DNA of 64,000 bases from Neptunicella sp048268085 (GCF_048268085.1 NZ_JBLWWF010000011.1:1-64000); one strand, 5' to 3'. Numbered from the stretch's first letter, positions 52,118-61,087 are shown. The notes: generated by a model from the sequence alone, not told the origin. Made by a program: numbers and translations.

Positions 52118-53260
52118 ATGCAATATCCGCCGCTTTCACTGTATATCCATATTCCATGGTGCGTACAAAAATGTCCTTATTGTGATTTTAATTCTCATGG
52201 ACAAAAAAGTGCCTTGCCTGAACAGGAATATATCGCCCATTTACTCGATGATTTGGCCGAAGACGCCAAACGGGTGGGCGAAAGACAGGTACAGACGATC
52301 TTTTTTGGCGGCGGCACACCAAGCTTGTTCTCTGCCGCTGGGATTGAGCGCATTTTGCAAGGCGTTGCCCAGCGGGTTAATCTGGCCGATAACGCTGAAA
52401 TAACCCTGGAAGCCAATCCCGGCACCGTCGAGAGTGAAAAATTTATTGCCTTTCGGGCGGCAGGGGTCAACCGGATTTCTATCGGGGTGCAAAGTTTTCA
52501 GGCAGATAAATTACAGGGACTTGGCCGGATCCATGATGAGCAACAAGCGCTGAATGCCGCCAGTTATGCCCATCAGGCCGGGCTGAACAGTTTTAATCTG
52601 GACTTAATGCACGGTTTACCTGAACAATCAGTCGACAATGCCCTGTTTGATTTGCGCACGGCCATTAGCCAGCAACCTCCCCATTTATCCTGGTATCAAT
52701 TGACCATTGAGCCGAATACCCTATTTGCTTCCAAACCGCCAACGTTGCCCGATGACGATATTCTGTGGGAGATTCAACAACAAGGGCATCAATTATTGGC
52801 AGAGGCCGGCTATCAGCAGTACGAAATCTCCGGATACAGCCAGCCGCAACACCAATGTCAGCACAACCTCAACTATTGGCGTTTTGGTGATTATCTGGGT
52901 ATTGGTTGTGGCGCCCATGGTAAAATTACCGATATAGGCAACGGCCAGATCCAGCGTACCGTAAAGGTAAAACACCCCAAAGGTTACATGAACTTGAGCC
53001 AACCCTATTTGAATCAACTTAATCTGGTTGAAGCAGCGGATCGTCCGTTTGAATTTTTAATGAACCGTTTACGCTTAACCGAAGCCTGCCCAATTGAAGA
53101 TTATGGGCTTTATACCGGATTGGAACTTCATCAGTTCGAAATGCAAACCAAGTTATTGCAAGCGCAAGACAAAGGCTTACTGACCATTACCCCAAGCCAT
53201 TGGCAAGTCACCGACTTAGGCCGCCGTTACCTGAATAGTTTACTGGAAATGTTGGTGTAA
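52118..53260 (+). CDS. hemW: Radical SAM heme chaperone HemW
   Basis: HemW is a radical SAM protein that binds heme and is thought to insert it into target proteins. The 4Fe-4S motif is in YIHIPWCVQKCPYCDFNSHG (CxxxCxxC plus a following Phe). GGGTPSLF, EANPGT and ISIGVQSFQ follow. The C-terminal HemN-like domain includes NYWRFGDYLGIGCGAHG. Length 380 matches E. coli (378). Unlike coproporphyrinogen dehydrogenase HemN it lacks the N-terminal extension. It starts directly after the rdgB stop. Confidence 0.94.
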   Translation: MQYPPLSLYIHIPWCVQKCPYCDFNSHGQKSALPEQEYIAHLLDDLAEDAKRVGERQVQTIFFGGGTPSLFSAAGIERILQGVAQRVNLADNAEITLEANPGTVESEKFIAFRAAGVNRISIGVQSFQADKLQGLGRIHDEQQALNAASYAHQAGLNSFNLDLMHGLPEQSVDNALFDLRTAISQQPPHLSWYQLTIEPNTLFASKPPTLPDDDILWEIQQQGHQLLAEAGYQQYEISGYSQPQHQCQHNLNYWRFGDYLGIGCGAHGKITDIGNGQIQRTVKVKHPKGYMNLSQPYLNQLNLVEAADRPFEFLMNRLRLTEACPIEDYGLYTGLELHQFEMQTKLLQAQDKGLLTITPSHWQVTDLGRRYLNSLLEMLV

Positions 53261-53371
53261 AAACGAAGATAGCCACGAGTGGCGAGGTTTGAGTAACGAG
53301 TTAAAAACACAATCGCAATTCACCGTTCGCCCTGAGCGCGAGGCACGGCCGGTGTTGGTTTTACCCGCGAC

Positions 53372-53499
53372 TCTAATTTTCCCGATTTAAATATAGGCTT
53401 GTCGAATGGCCGAACACGGACGTTCGGACAAGGCCAATATTTACATGGAAGTTACCTTTGGCCGCTTCGATATTAAAGCCTGTATTTAAATCGGATTAG
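53372..53499. repeat. Long imperfect hairpin, possible MITE-like element
   Basis: CCGATTTAAATATAGGCTT (53382-53400) and its near-exact inverse (53476-53494, one mismatch) flank about 75 bases. The pairing extends outward with a four-base bulge (TCTAAT/ATTAGA). Inside, further stems can form (TCGAA/TTCGA, GGCC/GGCC, CCGAAC/GTTCGG). There is no recognisable transposase or attC core. Confidence 0.6.
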
Positions 53500-53531
53500 A
53501 AAGTTAGTGGAGTGCAGGATTCTTTCGCCTC

Positions 53532-53610
53532 TTTCTTATCCTTAAGAAAGGGGCTCGCCCCGCATGGATGCGGGGAGAATAAAGCCATGGATGGCAATTG
53601 GCGAAGCCAA
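53532..53610. repeat. Cluster of four short palindromes with two CATGGATG cores
   Basis: In a row are TTTCTTA/TAAGAAA (53532-53549), CCCCGCAT-GG-ATGCGGGG (53558-53575), GCCAT-GG-ATGGC (53584-53595) and TTGGC-GAA-GCCAA (53598-53610). Two share the CAT-GG-ATG centre. Similar strings recur between genes in other proteobacteria. They could act as terminators or as repeated extragenic palindromes. Confidence 0.65.
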
Positions 53611-53699
53611 TAACAATAAAGTAGCTGCCCGTCGCCAGCGCGACACCTCAATTCTACGTTTATGGTTATGCCGATTTGCGTGGCAATAAATCCAATGTT

Positions 53700-54947
53700 T
53701 TAGGTTTTAAGCTGCATGGATGACGTTAGCGCTGCTAACTCCGGCAATTCGCCATCCAGTCCCATGGCTTGTCGAATGGCGCTGTTTTTTAGCATGGGTA
53801 ACTTATTCGCCATTGCCATGCCAGTGCCGCGCAGCAGTTTTTGTAGTGGATTCGCTCCATTAAACAGGCGCTTAAAACCTTCCATGCTGGCGACTAACTT
53901 TAACGCTTCGGTTTTACGCCAGCGTTCATAGCCCCGCAATAACTGGGCATCACCAATATCTTTACCCTGCTGATGTAATTCCACCACCGTTTGCGCCAAT
54001 GCGGCCGCATCCATCAGACCTAAATTGGCCCCCTGCCCCGCTAACGGGTGAATGGTATGAGCCGCATCGCCAATCAGTGCCACACGATGTTTTACCCACT
54101 GGCGCACATAACGCATTTTTAATGGATAACTGACCCGGTCACTTTGCAATTCACACAACCCGGCCTGCATATCAAAAGTCGCGCTCAACGCCTGATTAAA
54201 ATCCGGCTCGGAAAGCGCCAATAACCGATTAGCCTCTGCGTTATCCTGTGACCAGACGATGGAGCACAAATTATCTTGCCATAAAGGCAACAATGCTAAC
54301 GGCCCCGAGGGGGTAAACACTTGTCTGGCGGTTTGTTGATGGGGCAATTGAGTTTTGATCGTGGCGACAATGGCTTTATGCTCGTAATCCCAATGGGTTA
54401 ATGGCATTTTTGCCTGTTGTCGTACCCAAGAGTTACCACCGTCCGCGCCGACCACTAATCGGGCCGTCAAGGTATCGCCGTTATCCAGACTGATAAAAGC
54501 ATCCCGCTCCCCTCTATCCAGTTTGCTAATGGTGGCGGGGGCAATAAATTCTATATGGCTGGATACCTGAACGGCGTTGTACAAGGCGGTTTGAATTAAC
54601 GGGTTTTCAATAATATGGCCTAAATGCGCTTGCCCGGCTTGTTGATGATCAAAATCAATTTTCGCAAAGCTGTCTTGCTCCCATACCTGCATCGCCAAAT
54701 AGGCTTGCATGCGAGCCTGTTCGATATGCGGCCAGATCCCAAGATTACGGAATAACCGTTCACTGGCAAGGTTAATCGCACTGACACGCAAGGCCGGTTG
54801 GGTTGGCTGCGCGGTATCAATCGATTGGTTATCAATGATGGCCACTTTCAACGATTTGCCATTCTCGTTGATGGTTTGTAACGCCAGCGCCATGGTTAAT
54901 CCCACCATGCCACCGCCGACAATCGCTACATCAAATGAGCGCATCAA
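53700..54947 (-). CDS. ubiI: Ubiquinone biosynthesis FAD monooxygenase UbiI-like
   Basis: A 415-residue aromatic hydroxylase of the UbiH/COQ6 family, probably the C5 hydroxylase UbiI (VisC). The FAD motif is VAIVGGGMVGLTMALALQ (residues 6-23). DGGNSWVRQQA and GDAAHTIHPLAGQGANLGLMDA near residue 285 are family hallmarks. It overlaps the UbiH-like gene by four bases. In E. coli pepP-ubiH-ubiI have the same order, which is why this downstream copy is called UbiI. The two paralogues cannot be told apart with certainty by motif alone. Confidence 0.88.
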   Translation of the reverse strand: MMRSFDVAIVGGGMVGLTMALALQTINENGKSLKVAIIDNQSIDTAQPTQPALRVSAINLASERLFRNLGIWPHIEQARMQAYLAMQVWEQDSFAKIDFDHQQAGQAHLGHIIENPLIQTALYNAVQVSSHIEFIAPATISKLDRGERDAFISLDNGDTLTARLVVGADGGNSWVRQQAKMPLTHWDYEHKAIVATIKTQLPHQQTARQVFTPSGPLALLPLWQDNLCSIVWSQDNAEANRLLALSEPDFNQALSATFDMQAGLCELQSDRVSYPLKMRYVRQWVKHRVALIGDAAHTIHPLAGQGANLGLMDAAALAQTVVELHQQGKDIGDAQLLRGYERWRKTEALKLVASMEGFKRLFNGANPLQKLLRGTGMAMANKLPMLKNSAIRQAMGLDGELPELAALTSSMQLKT

Positions 54948-56161
54948 CCCGCCCCTTTAATTTTCGAATCTGAGCTTGCCCCATAGCCCATCGCCTGTGT
55001 GGCCAACTGGCTTTTAATAGCCGGTAATAAATTCATCGCAGTTAAGCCTATATTCCGTCCCATCACCATGGGAAAATAGTGATTTGAAAATAACCGCACT
55101 AAACCGTCCGTTAGCCCAATGACCCGTTGTTGGTCAGGTATTCTTGACTGCTGATAATCACGCAATAAACCGTAACTGCCAATATCCTGATCTTGAGCGG
55201 CATTGCCAAGTAAATTCGCTAACACTTCCACATCGCGTAAACCTAAATTAAAACCTTGTCCGGCAATAGGATGTAACTGCTGAGAGGCATTGCCGACAAT
55301 CACTGCTCGATGCCGGACAGAGGATTCCGCTGTCACCAAAGCCAGCGGAAAATAATGTCGCTCACTGACTTGAGTAAAGTGCCCCAAGGCATAACCAAAC
55401 TGCTTTTGCAGTGCGGTTAAAAACTGGCTTTCATTTAAACGCAGCATTGACTGATGGTCATCCGGGCTTAACGTCCACACCAGTGAACAACGCTGTCCTT
55501 CCAGTGGCAATAATGCCAACGGCCCACTGGCAGTAAATCGTTCAAAGGCTTGATTAGCATGTGACTCACTGATCGATACGTTAGCGATCAGCGCTACTTG
55601 CTGATAATCCTGCTGTTGATAGCCAACGCCAATCATTTTCGCGCTGGGTGAATTGGCGCCATCGGCGATCACTAACAATTTCGCGGTTAACGTCTGTTGG
55701 CTGGTTAATCTCACTTGAATATGCTGTTGTTGCTGGTTAATCGCCTCAATCTGGTCGGGACAATACCAACGTAGTTGAGCTGAATCCTCTTTCGCCAAGG
55801 CGCTATGTAATTGCTGCCCCAGTTGCTGTAATTCCACCACATAACCTAATGCATCCAGTCCTTGCTGCTCGCAGTCGAGCCAGCATTGACCGATGTGTCC
55901 CTGATCGGTCACTTTAATTTGCTTAATTGCGGTACCTATTTCCGTAATAGATAATCCCCAACTATCCAAAACCTGCTGTGACCGTTTTGCCAGCGCCAAC
56001 GAACGGGCATCGAAACCGGGATGGGGCTGATTAGCTTGATAGGATTTAGCTTCCACAATGGCAATCGTTAAGCTCGTCTGCTGAGCCAGTGCCAAGGCCA
56101 GTGAACAGCCGATGGTGCCTCCGCCCACAATAATAATGTCGGTGTTCAAGTCAGGGTTCAA
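54944..56161 (-). CDS. ubiH: Ubiquinone biosynthesis FAD monooxygenase UbiH
   Basis: UbiH hydroxylates the ubiquinone ring precursor (2-octaprenyl-6-methoxyphenol step) on the inner membrane with FAD and NAD(P)H. The protein has IIIVGGGTIGCSLALALAQQ at residues 9-28. It also has ADGANSPSAKMIGVG and GNASQQLHPIAGQGFNLGLRDV, where the usual GDA is GNA. Length 405 matches. It lies between pepP (four-base overlap) and ubiI (four-base overlap), the conserved order. Confidence 0.92.
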   Translation of the reverse strand: MNPDLNTDIIIVGGGTIGCSLALALAQQTSLTIAIVEAKSYQANQPHPGFDARSLALAKRSQQVLDSWGLSITEIGTAIKQIKVTDQGHIGQCWLDCEQQGLDALGYVVELQQLGQQLHSALAKEDSAQLRWYCPDQIEAINQQQQHIQVRLTSQQTLTAKLLVIADGANSPSAKMIGVGYQQQDYQQVALIANVSISESHANQAFERFTASGPLALLPLEGQRCSLVWTLSPDDHQSMLRLNESQFLTALQKQFGYALGHFTQVSERHYFPLALVTAESSVRHRAVIVGNASQQLHPIAGQGFNLGLRDVEVLANLLGNAAQDQDIGSYGLLRDYQQSRIPDQQRVIGLTDGLVRLFSNHYFPMVMGRNIGLTAMNLLPAIKSQLATQAMGYGASSDSKIKGAG

Positions 56162-57480
56162 TGCGTCGCTCCGCTATCGGCCATTAACGCTTCTATCTGG
56201 CTGATCATCTTTGGCACCCCAATGGTTAAATTACGATACCCCTTTTCCGTCACCAGTAAATTATCTTCAATTCGAATACCGATCCCCTGCCATTGTGGCT
56301 GCACGTCGGCATCGGTGGCAATATAAATGCCTGGCTCAATGGTGAGTACCATGCCCGGTTCAAAAGGCCGATCCTGCCCGGCGACTTTATAATCGCCCAC
56401 ATCATGCACATCAAGGCCTAACCAGTGTCCCAGACCATGCATAAAATACTGTCGATAAGTTTGCTGCTCAATATTCTCGTTCAAGTCGCCTTGCAGTATG
56501 CCCAGTTCAATTAAACCTTGGGTGATGACACTTATAACTTTATCCGAAGCCTGTGCCAGGGTATTGCCAGGTTTTATCAGCGCAAAAGCGGCAAGTTGTG
56601 CCGAGAGTACTAACTCATATAAGGCTTTTTGCGGCTCGGAAAATCGGCCATTAACAGGAAATGTACGGGTGATATCGGCCGCATAGCCTTGAAATTCAGC
56701 ACCGGCATCAATCAACACCAAATCACCATCGATTAATTCACTGCTGTTATGGGTATAATGCAAGATACATGCATTCTCTCCCCCACCCACAATAGTGCTG
56801 TAGGCAGGATGACGAGCCCCGGACATGGCAAATTCATGCTGGATTTCCGCTTCAAGTTGATATTCGTCAATTCCCGCCCGACAAAACTGCATTGCGCGGA
56901 TATGCGCCCGCGCTGAAATCTCCGCCGCCTGTTGCATTACCGCCACTTCCGCTGTCGACTTAAATAAACGCATTTCGTGCAAAATAGGCCGAATATCCTG
57001 CAACACATTGGGCGCAATGCGGCTTTGCTTGGGAGCCTGACGCAATGCAGTTAACATCGCGAACAAACGCTCATCAGTGGCACTCGAATGGCCCTGGGCA
57101 AAATACAGGCTGTGTTTATTATTCAGCAATACCGGCAGTTGTTCGTCCAGTTCATCCACACCTAAACAAAACTCGATGCCCAATTGCTGTTCTGCCTGCT
57201 CAACCCCCAAACGCCGTCCTTGCCAGATTTCTACCGCGGGATCACTGTCACGACAAAATAAAATATGTTGAGGATGATCCTCACTATTGCTCAGGACCAA
57301 CCAGGCATCGGGTTCGTTAAAGCCGGTAAGGTAATAGAAGTCACTGTCCTGCCGAAAAGGAAACTCAGTATCACGACTGCGGAACACTTCCTGACTGGCA
57401 GTAATCACGGCAATGCTATTATCGCTCATCTGCTCGATAACGCGTTGCCGCCGCTGGGCAAATTCTTCCACTGTGATCAT
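56158..57480 (-). CDS. pepP: Xaa-Pro aminopeptidase P
   Basis: PepP removes an N-terminal residue next to proline. The N-terminal creatinase-like domain has QDSDFYYLTGFNEPDAWLVL. The C-terminal pita-bread domain has metal ligands in LVLIDAGAEFQGYAADITRTFPV, HGLGHWLGLDVHDVG, MVLTIEPGIYIATDADV and GIRIEDNLLVT. Length 440 matches E. coli (441). It overlaps ubiH and follows ygfB after nine bases. Confidence 0.96.
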   Translation of the reverse strand: MITVEEFAQRRQRVIEQMSDNSIAVITASQEVFRSRDTEFPFRQDSDFYYLTGFNEPDAWLVLSNSEDHPQHILFCRDSDPAVEIWQGRRLGVEQAEQQLGIEFCLGVDELDEQLPVLLNNKHSLYFAQGHSSATDERLFAMLTALRQAPKQSRIAPNVLQDIRPILHEMRLFKSTAEVAVMQQAAEISARAHIRAMQFCRAGIDEYQLEAEIQHEFAMSGARHPAYSTIVGGGENACILHYTHNSSELIDGDLVLIDAGAEFQGYAADITRTFPVNGRFSEPQKALYELVLSAQLAAFALIKPGNTLAQASDKVISVITQGLIELGILQGDLNENIEQQTYRQYFMHGLGHWLGLDVHDVGDYKVAGQDRPFEPGMVLTIEPGIYIATDADVQPQWQGIGIRIEDNLLVTEKGYRNLTIGVPKMISQIEALMADSGATH

Positions 57481-57489
57481 AATGTTAGG

Positions 57490-58059
57490 CTAATGAATGG
57501 TTTTAGGTTTGGCTTGTTGATCAGAAGCAGACTGACCCAGTTCGTTAAAACATAACATCGCTGAAATGCGCACATATTCCATCACTTCGTTCAGGGCGTG
57601 TTCGGACTCCTCATCTTCCGGCATGGCATCGTCCATACGGGCAATTTCAGCAAAGTCTTCCAGTGCTTCTTTGACTTCGGACGAGCATTTAGTCAGATCG
57701 GATTGATGTAACCCAAAACCTAGCATAAAACCATGTACCCAATTAATTAGGGCTTGGCCACGATCATTTATCGGTGCCGCATCGTCAGGTAAACAGAGTG
57801 ATAATGCAAATTCCGCTTCCACTAATTGCTGACAATTTTGTCCCTGTAACAGCTGTGCCTGCTGCTTAATATTATCCGGTAATGGTTTGCCCTGGTTGAT
57901 AAAATCAGCTAGTGAATCGAGCCATTCCTGACTTTCCAGCAGCATACCACCGGCCAACATACCGCATTGAATACCCTGTACTTCGGCGGCATCACTGCTA
58001 ATCGTTTCCCGTTCCATCATGGATGACAAAACTTCGTACATTTCACTTGCTGCTTTCAA
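57490..58059 (-). CDS. ygfB: UPF0149 family protein YgfB
   Basis: A 189-residue helical protein of the UPF0149 (YecA/YgfB) family. VQGIQCGMLAGG near residue 28, NWVHGFMLGFGL near 108 and the acidic EDFAEIARMDDAMPEDEESEHALNEVMEYVR region are typical. In Pseudomonas YgfB affects transcription of resistance genes, but the role here is unknown. It heads the ygfB-pepP-ubiH-ubiI operon. The zapA gene usually facing it is not present. Confidence 0.9.
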   Translation of the reverse strand: MKAASEMYEVLSSMMERETISSDAAEVQGIQCGMLAGGMLLESQEWLDSLADFINQGKPLPDNIKQQAQLLQGQNCQQLVEAEFALSLCLPDDAAPINDRGQALINWVHGFMLGFGLHQSDLTKCSSEVKEALEDFAEIARMDDAMPEDEESEHALNEVMEYVRISAMLCFNELGQSASDQQAKPKTIH

Positions 58060-58190
58060 TCGTTGTATCCTATAGATTATTCATTTAGCTATGCTATATC
58101 CTACCATTTCGGTTAAATAACGGCTAACTGAAATGCGCTATTGAAAATAGCCCTTTAGAGTCACAGCAACTACTGGTAGGATCCGCGCTT

Positions 58191-58374
58191 AGGCCTCCTG
58201 GGATGTTTGCTAACTCAATCATGTCCCTGCCGATGCTTTACACTTAGGAAGTTGATTCTGTTGTTTTTGTGCAAGCTCGACTCGAATCGAGAAGCCTGCG
58301 ACAACGATGATACCTCCGCCCTGAACTTTTCGGTTCATTGGGCGAACATTGGGTGGCGGCATTTCGGGAGGCTT
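58191..58374 (+). ncRNA. ssrS: 6S RNA
   Basis: 6S RNA mimics an open promoter and holds sigma-70 RNA polymerase in stationary phase. The terminal stem pairs GCCTCC (58193-58198) with GGAGGC (58367-58372), extended by GGATG and CATTT. Blocks shared with E. coli 6S RNA are GGATGTTTGC with TGTCCCTG on the 5' side, CGAGAAGCCTGCGACAACGA in the middle and GGCGGCAT before the closing stem. At about 184 bases it matches the E. coli RNA (183). It lies directly upstream of fau, as in most gammaproteobacteria. The ends are set from the terminal stem. Confidence 0.9.
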
Positions 58375-58397
58375 TCTATTATTGCTTTGGTACCACC

Positions 58398-58982
58398 ATG
58401 ACACAGCAACTAAGTAATCTGCGTAATCAGTTTCGCACTAAACGACGTTCATTAAGTCCTGCCGAACAAACGCAGGCCAGCCGCACCCTCGTGGCGCAAA
58501 TTCAACAACTTTCGATACTCAGCGCCGGTCAGCAGGTTGCGTTATACCTGGCAAATGATGGTGAGCTTGATCCAACGCTGCTAATTGACTACTGCTGGGC
58601 AAATAACATTCAAGTGTATCTGCCAGTGTTACATCCTTTTGCCAAAGGGTATCTGCTATTTCATGCCTATCGCGCTGACACCCCCATGGTGGCGAATCGT
58701 TACGGTATTGCCGAACCGTTATTAACCTGCAACGATATTTGTCCTTTGGCGAAATTGGACTTTATTTTTACCCCCTTGGTCGCCTTTGATGCAACCGGAA
58801 ACCGCTTAGGTATGGGAGGGGGCTATTATGATCGCACTCTCAAGCCGATTGTTCGCGACAATTTAGCCACCCAACTTATCGGTCTGGCACATGATTGCCA
58901 AATGTCGGATAAACTGCCCACCCAACCCTGGGATATACCACTGAATAAAATCATCACTCCCAACAATTTTTTTTGCATCTAG
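58398..58982 (+). CDS. fau: 5-formyltetrahydrofolate cyclo-ligase
   Basis: This enzyme (YgfA) uses ATP to convert 5-formyl-THF to 5,10-methenyl-THF. Motifs are LRNQFRTKRRSLSPAEQ with the basic ATP contact, VALYLANDGELDP, and the glycine-rich DATGNRLGMGGGYYDRTL. The ATG at 58398 (MTQQLSN, 194 residues) fits the family; upstream in-frame codons lie inside 6S RNA. It is probably made from the 6S transcript, as in E. coli. Confidence 0.93.
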   Translation: MTQQLSNLRNQFRTKRRSLSPAEQTQASRTLVAQIQQLSILSAGQQVALYLANDGELDPTLLIDYCWANNIQVYLPVLHPFAKGYLLFHAYRADTPMVANRYGIAEPLLTCNDICPLAKLDFIFTPLVAFDATGNRLGMGGGYYDRTLKPIVRDNLATQLIGLAHDCQMSDKLPTQPWDIPLNKIITPNNFFCI

Positions 58983-59051
58983 CTGCGGATTAGCGGACCA
59001 ATTTAGGCTACTCTATTGCCCTCCAATAACCTTTATCAATGAGTGGGTTTT

Positions 59052-59708
59052 ATGAGTCAAAACCAACAGAAAAAAATCGCTGCTGAAGCCGCTATAGATT
59101 ATGTCGAAAACGATGCCATCGTCGGTGTTGGCACCGGGTCAACCGTGAACTATTTTATCGATGCGCTAGCAACGGTTAGGCATAAAATTAAAGGGGCGGT
59201 ATCGAGCTCGGAAGCGTCAACCGAAAAACTCAAGGCGCTAGGAATTGAGGTATATGATCTTAACTCGGTTGGCTATTTCGATATATATGTAGATGGCGCT
59301 GACGAAATCACCGACCACAAGCATATGATTAAAGGCGGTGGTGCCGCACTTACCCGCGAAAAAATTGTTTCCGCAGTAGCCAATAAATTTATTTGTATTA
59401 TTGATCAGTCCAAGCAAGTACCTATATTGGGTGACTTTCCCCTGCCGGTTGAAGTGATCCCTATGGCGCGTTCCTATGTGGCTCGCGAGATTGTTAAACT
59501 CGGTGGGGATCCGGTTTGGCGTCAGGGAGTGGTTACCGATAATGGCAATATTATTCTGGATGTACATAACCTGAAAATTCTCAATCCGCCCGAACTTGAA
59601 AGCCAGTTAAATAATATTGTTGGCGTGGTTACCAATGGATTATTCGCTCATCGCGGGGCAGACATTGTATTGGTTGGTCGTGACAATGGTGTAGAAACTA
59701 TCAAATAA
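59052..59708 (+). CDS. rpiA: Ribose-5-phosphate isomerase A
   Basis: RpiA interconverts ribose 5-phosphate and ribulose 5-phosphate. VGVGTGSTVNYFIDAL (near residue 24) is the phosphate loop. VSSSEASTEKL, the catalytic Asp pair in DIYVDGADEIT, and KGGGAALTREKIV follow. Length 218 matches E. coli (219). The ATG at 59052 fits the family; a GTG at 59043 would add three residues. rpiA-serA adjacency is also found in E. coli. Confidence 0.96.
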   Translation: MSQNQQKKIAAEAAIDYVENDAIVGVGTGSTVNYFIDALATVRHKIKGAVSSSEASTEKLKALGIEVYDLNSVGYFDIYVDGADEITDHKHMIKGGGAALTREKIVSAVANKFICIIDQSKQVPILGDFPLPVEVIPMARSYVAREIVKLGGDPVWRQGVVTDNGNIILDVHNLKILNPPELESQLNNIVGVVTNGLFAHRGADIVLVGRDNGVETIK

Positions 59709-59751
59709 GCGGCATTTTCATCTTTCAATATTAGCATTATTTTGATATTTT

Positions 59752-59767
59752 AGACGTCTAGATGTCT
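59752..59767. promoter_or_regulatory. Tandem MetJ boxes upstream of serA
   Basis: AGACGTCT (59752-59759) is the exact MetJ consensus half-operator, and AGATGTCT (59760-59767) follows with no gap and one mismatch. MetJ with S-adenosylmethionine binds adjacent 8-bp met boxes co-operatively. The pair starts 65 bases upstream of the serA ATG, in the promoter region. Control of serA by MetJ is inferred. Confidence 0.7.
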
Positions 59768-59816
59768 CTACTGTTTTTAACTTAATACTCTTTTTAACTT
59801 AAATTGGAAATCGATA

Positions 59817-61046
59817 ATGAGCAAAGTGTCACTACCCAAAGATAAAATTAAGATTTTATTATTAGAAGGACTACATCAAAGTGCGCTAGAAACGCTCAAG
59901 AGTAATGGTTACAGTAATATTGAGTATTTAAAAACCTCACTGCCAGAAGAAGAGCTCATTGAGAAAATTCAGGACGTGCACTTTGTTGGTTTGCGTTCCC
60001 GTACCCAACTGACCGCAAACGTTATCGAAGCGGCACAAAAACTGGTGGCCATTGGCTGTTTTTGTATTGGCACCAATCAAGTCGATCTGCAGGCAGCTCA
60101 GAAAAAAGGCATTCCGGTATTTAATGCCCCGTTTTCCAATACCCGCTCAGTAGCTGAATTAGTATTAGGCGAAATTTTATTATTATTGCGTGGGATTCCT
60201 GAGAAAAATGCCAAAGCGCACCGTGGAGAATGGGATAAAAGTGCCAATGGCTCGTTTGAAGCACGAGGCAAAACCTTAGGTATCATCGGTTATGGGCATA
60301 TCGGTACTCAGCTAAGCATTTTGGCCGAGCATTTAGGTATGCGCGTGCAATTTTATGATATTGAAGACAAGTTGGTTTTAGGTAATTCGACCCAGGTAAA
60401 AACCTTAAACGAATTGTTACGTACTTCTGACGTGGTATCGCTGCATGTGCCTGAAACGGCACAAACCAAAAATATGTTTGGCGCCGCTGAAATAGACGCG
60501 ATGAAACATGGCGCGATCTTAATCAATGCGTCCAGAGGTACGGTGGTCGATATTGATGCCTTGGCCAGCGCATTACGCGAGAAAAAAATCAATGGCGCTG
60601 CGATTGATGTATTTCCGGTAGAGCCAAAATCAAACAATGAAGAATTTGTGTCAGTATTACGTGAATTCGATAATGTTATCTTGACGCCCCACGTCGGCGG
60701 CAGTACTCAGGAAGCGCAGCAAAATATCGGCATTGAAGTGGCAGGTAAACTGGCTAAATACAGCGATAACGGTTCAACCTTGTCGGCGGTTAACTTCCCT
60801 GAAGTATCACTGCCGAGCCATGCTGGCAGCTCACGTTTATTGCATATTCACACCAATGCCCCGGGAGTATTAACCCAAATTAACCAGGCATTCGCGGCAA
60901 AAGGCATTAACATTGCCGCTCAGTACCTTAATACCCACGATGGCATTGGTTATGTGGTGATTGATATTGAGACCGATCACGCTGATGAAGCGTTTGCAGA
61001 ATTATCTGCCATTGAAGGCACCATCAAAACCCGCATTCTGCATTAA
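59817..61046 (+). CDS. serA: D-3-phosphoglycerate dehydrogenase
   Basis: SerA oxidises 3-phosphoglycerate, the first committed step of serine synthesis. NAD-binding GIIGYGHIGTQL lies near residue 158. LINASRGTVVDIDALA and the catalytic HVGGSTQEAQ follow. A C-terminal ACT domain (SRLLHIHTNAPGVLTQINQAFAAKGINIAAQYL) binds serine for feedback control. Length 409 matches E. coli (410). GGAAA upstream supports the ATG. Two MetJ boxes sit in its promoter region. Confidence 0.97.
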   Translation: MSKVSLPKDKIKILLLEGLHQSALETLKSNGYSNIEYLKTSLPEEELIEKIQDVHFVGLRSRTQLTANVIEAAQKLVAIGCFCIGTNQVDLQAAQKKGIPVFNAPFSNTRSVAELVLGEILLLLRGIPEKNAKAHRGEWDKSANGSFEARGKTLGIIGYGHIGTQLSILAEHLGMRVQFYDIEDKLVLGNSTQVKTLNELLRTSDVVSLHVPETAQTKNMFGAAEIDAMKHGAILINASRGTVVDIDALASALREKKINGAAIDVFPVEPKSNNEEFVSVLREFDNVILTPHVGGSTQEAQQNIGIEVAGKLAKYSDNGSTLSAVNFPEVSLPSHAGSSRLLHIHTNAPGVLTQINQAFAAKGINIAAQYLNTHDGIGYVVIDIETDHADEAFAELSAIEGTIKTRILH

Positions 61047-61087
61047 TCCTAAAAAAATACGGCTGCGAGCGGCGAGCTTAGCGTTCT

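Larger units (their letters stand above)
53261..53699. other. Repeat-rich gene-free gap between hemW and ubiI
   Basis: This 439-base convergent gap has no plausible gene. It holds a long imperfect hairpin (53372-53499) and a cluster of four short palindromes (53532-53610), listed separately. It is the most structured non-coding stretch of the window. Confidence 0.6.

Noticed and set aside
52118..53260. Coproporphyrinogen dehydrogenase HemN
   Set aside because: The protein is only 380 residues, lacks the HemN N-terminal extension and follows rdgB, as hemW does.
53372..53499. Integron attC site
   Set aside because: The ends lack the RYYYAAC and GTTRRRY core sites and no integrase or cassette array is near.
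58060..58190. zapA gene between ygfB and 6S RNA
   Set aside because: Only 131 bases are available and no frame of suitable length exists.
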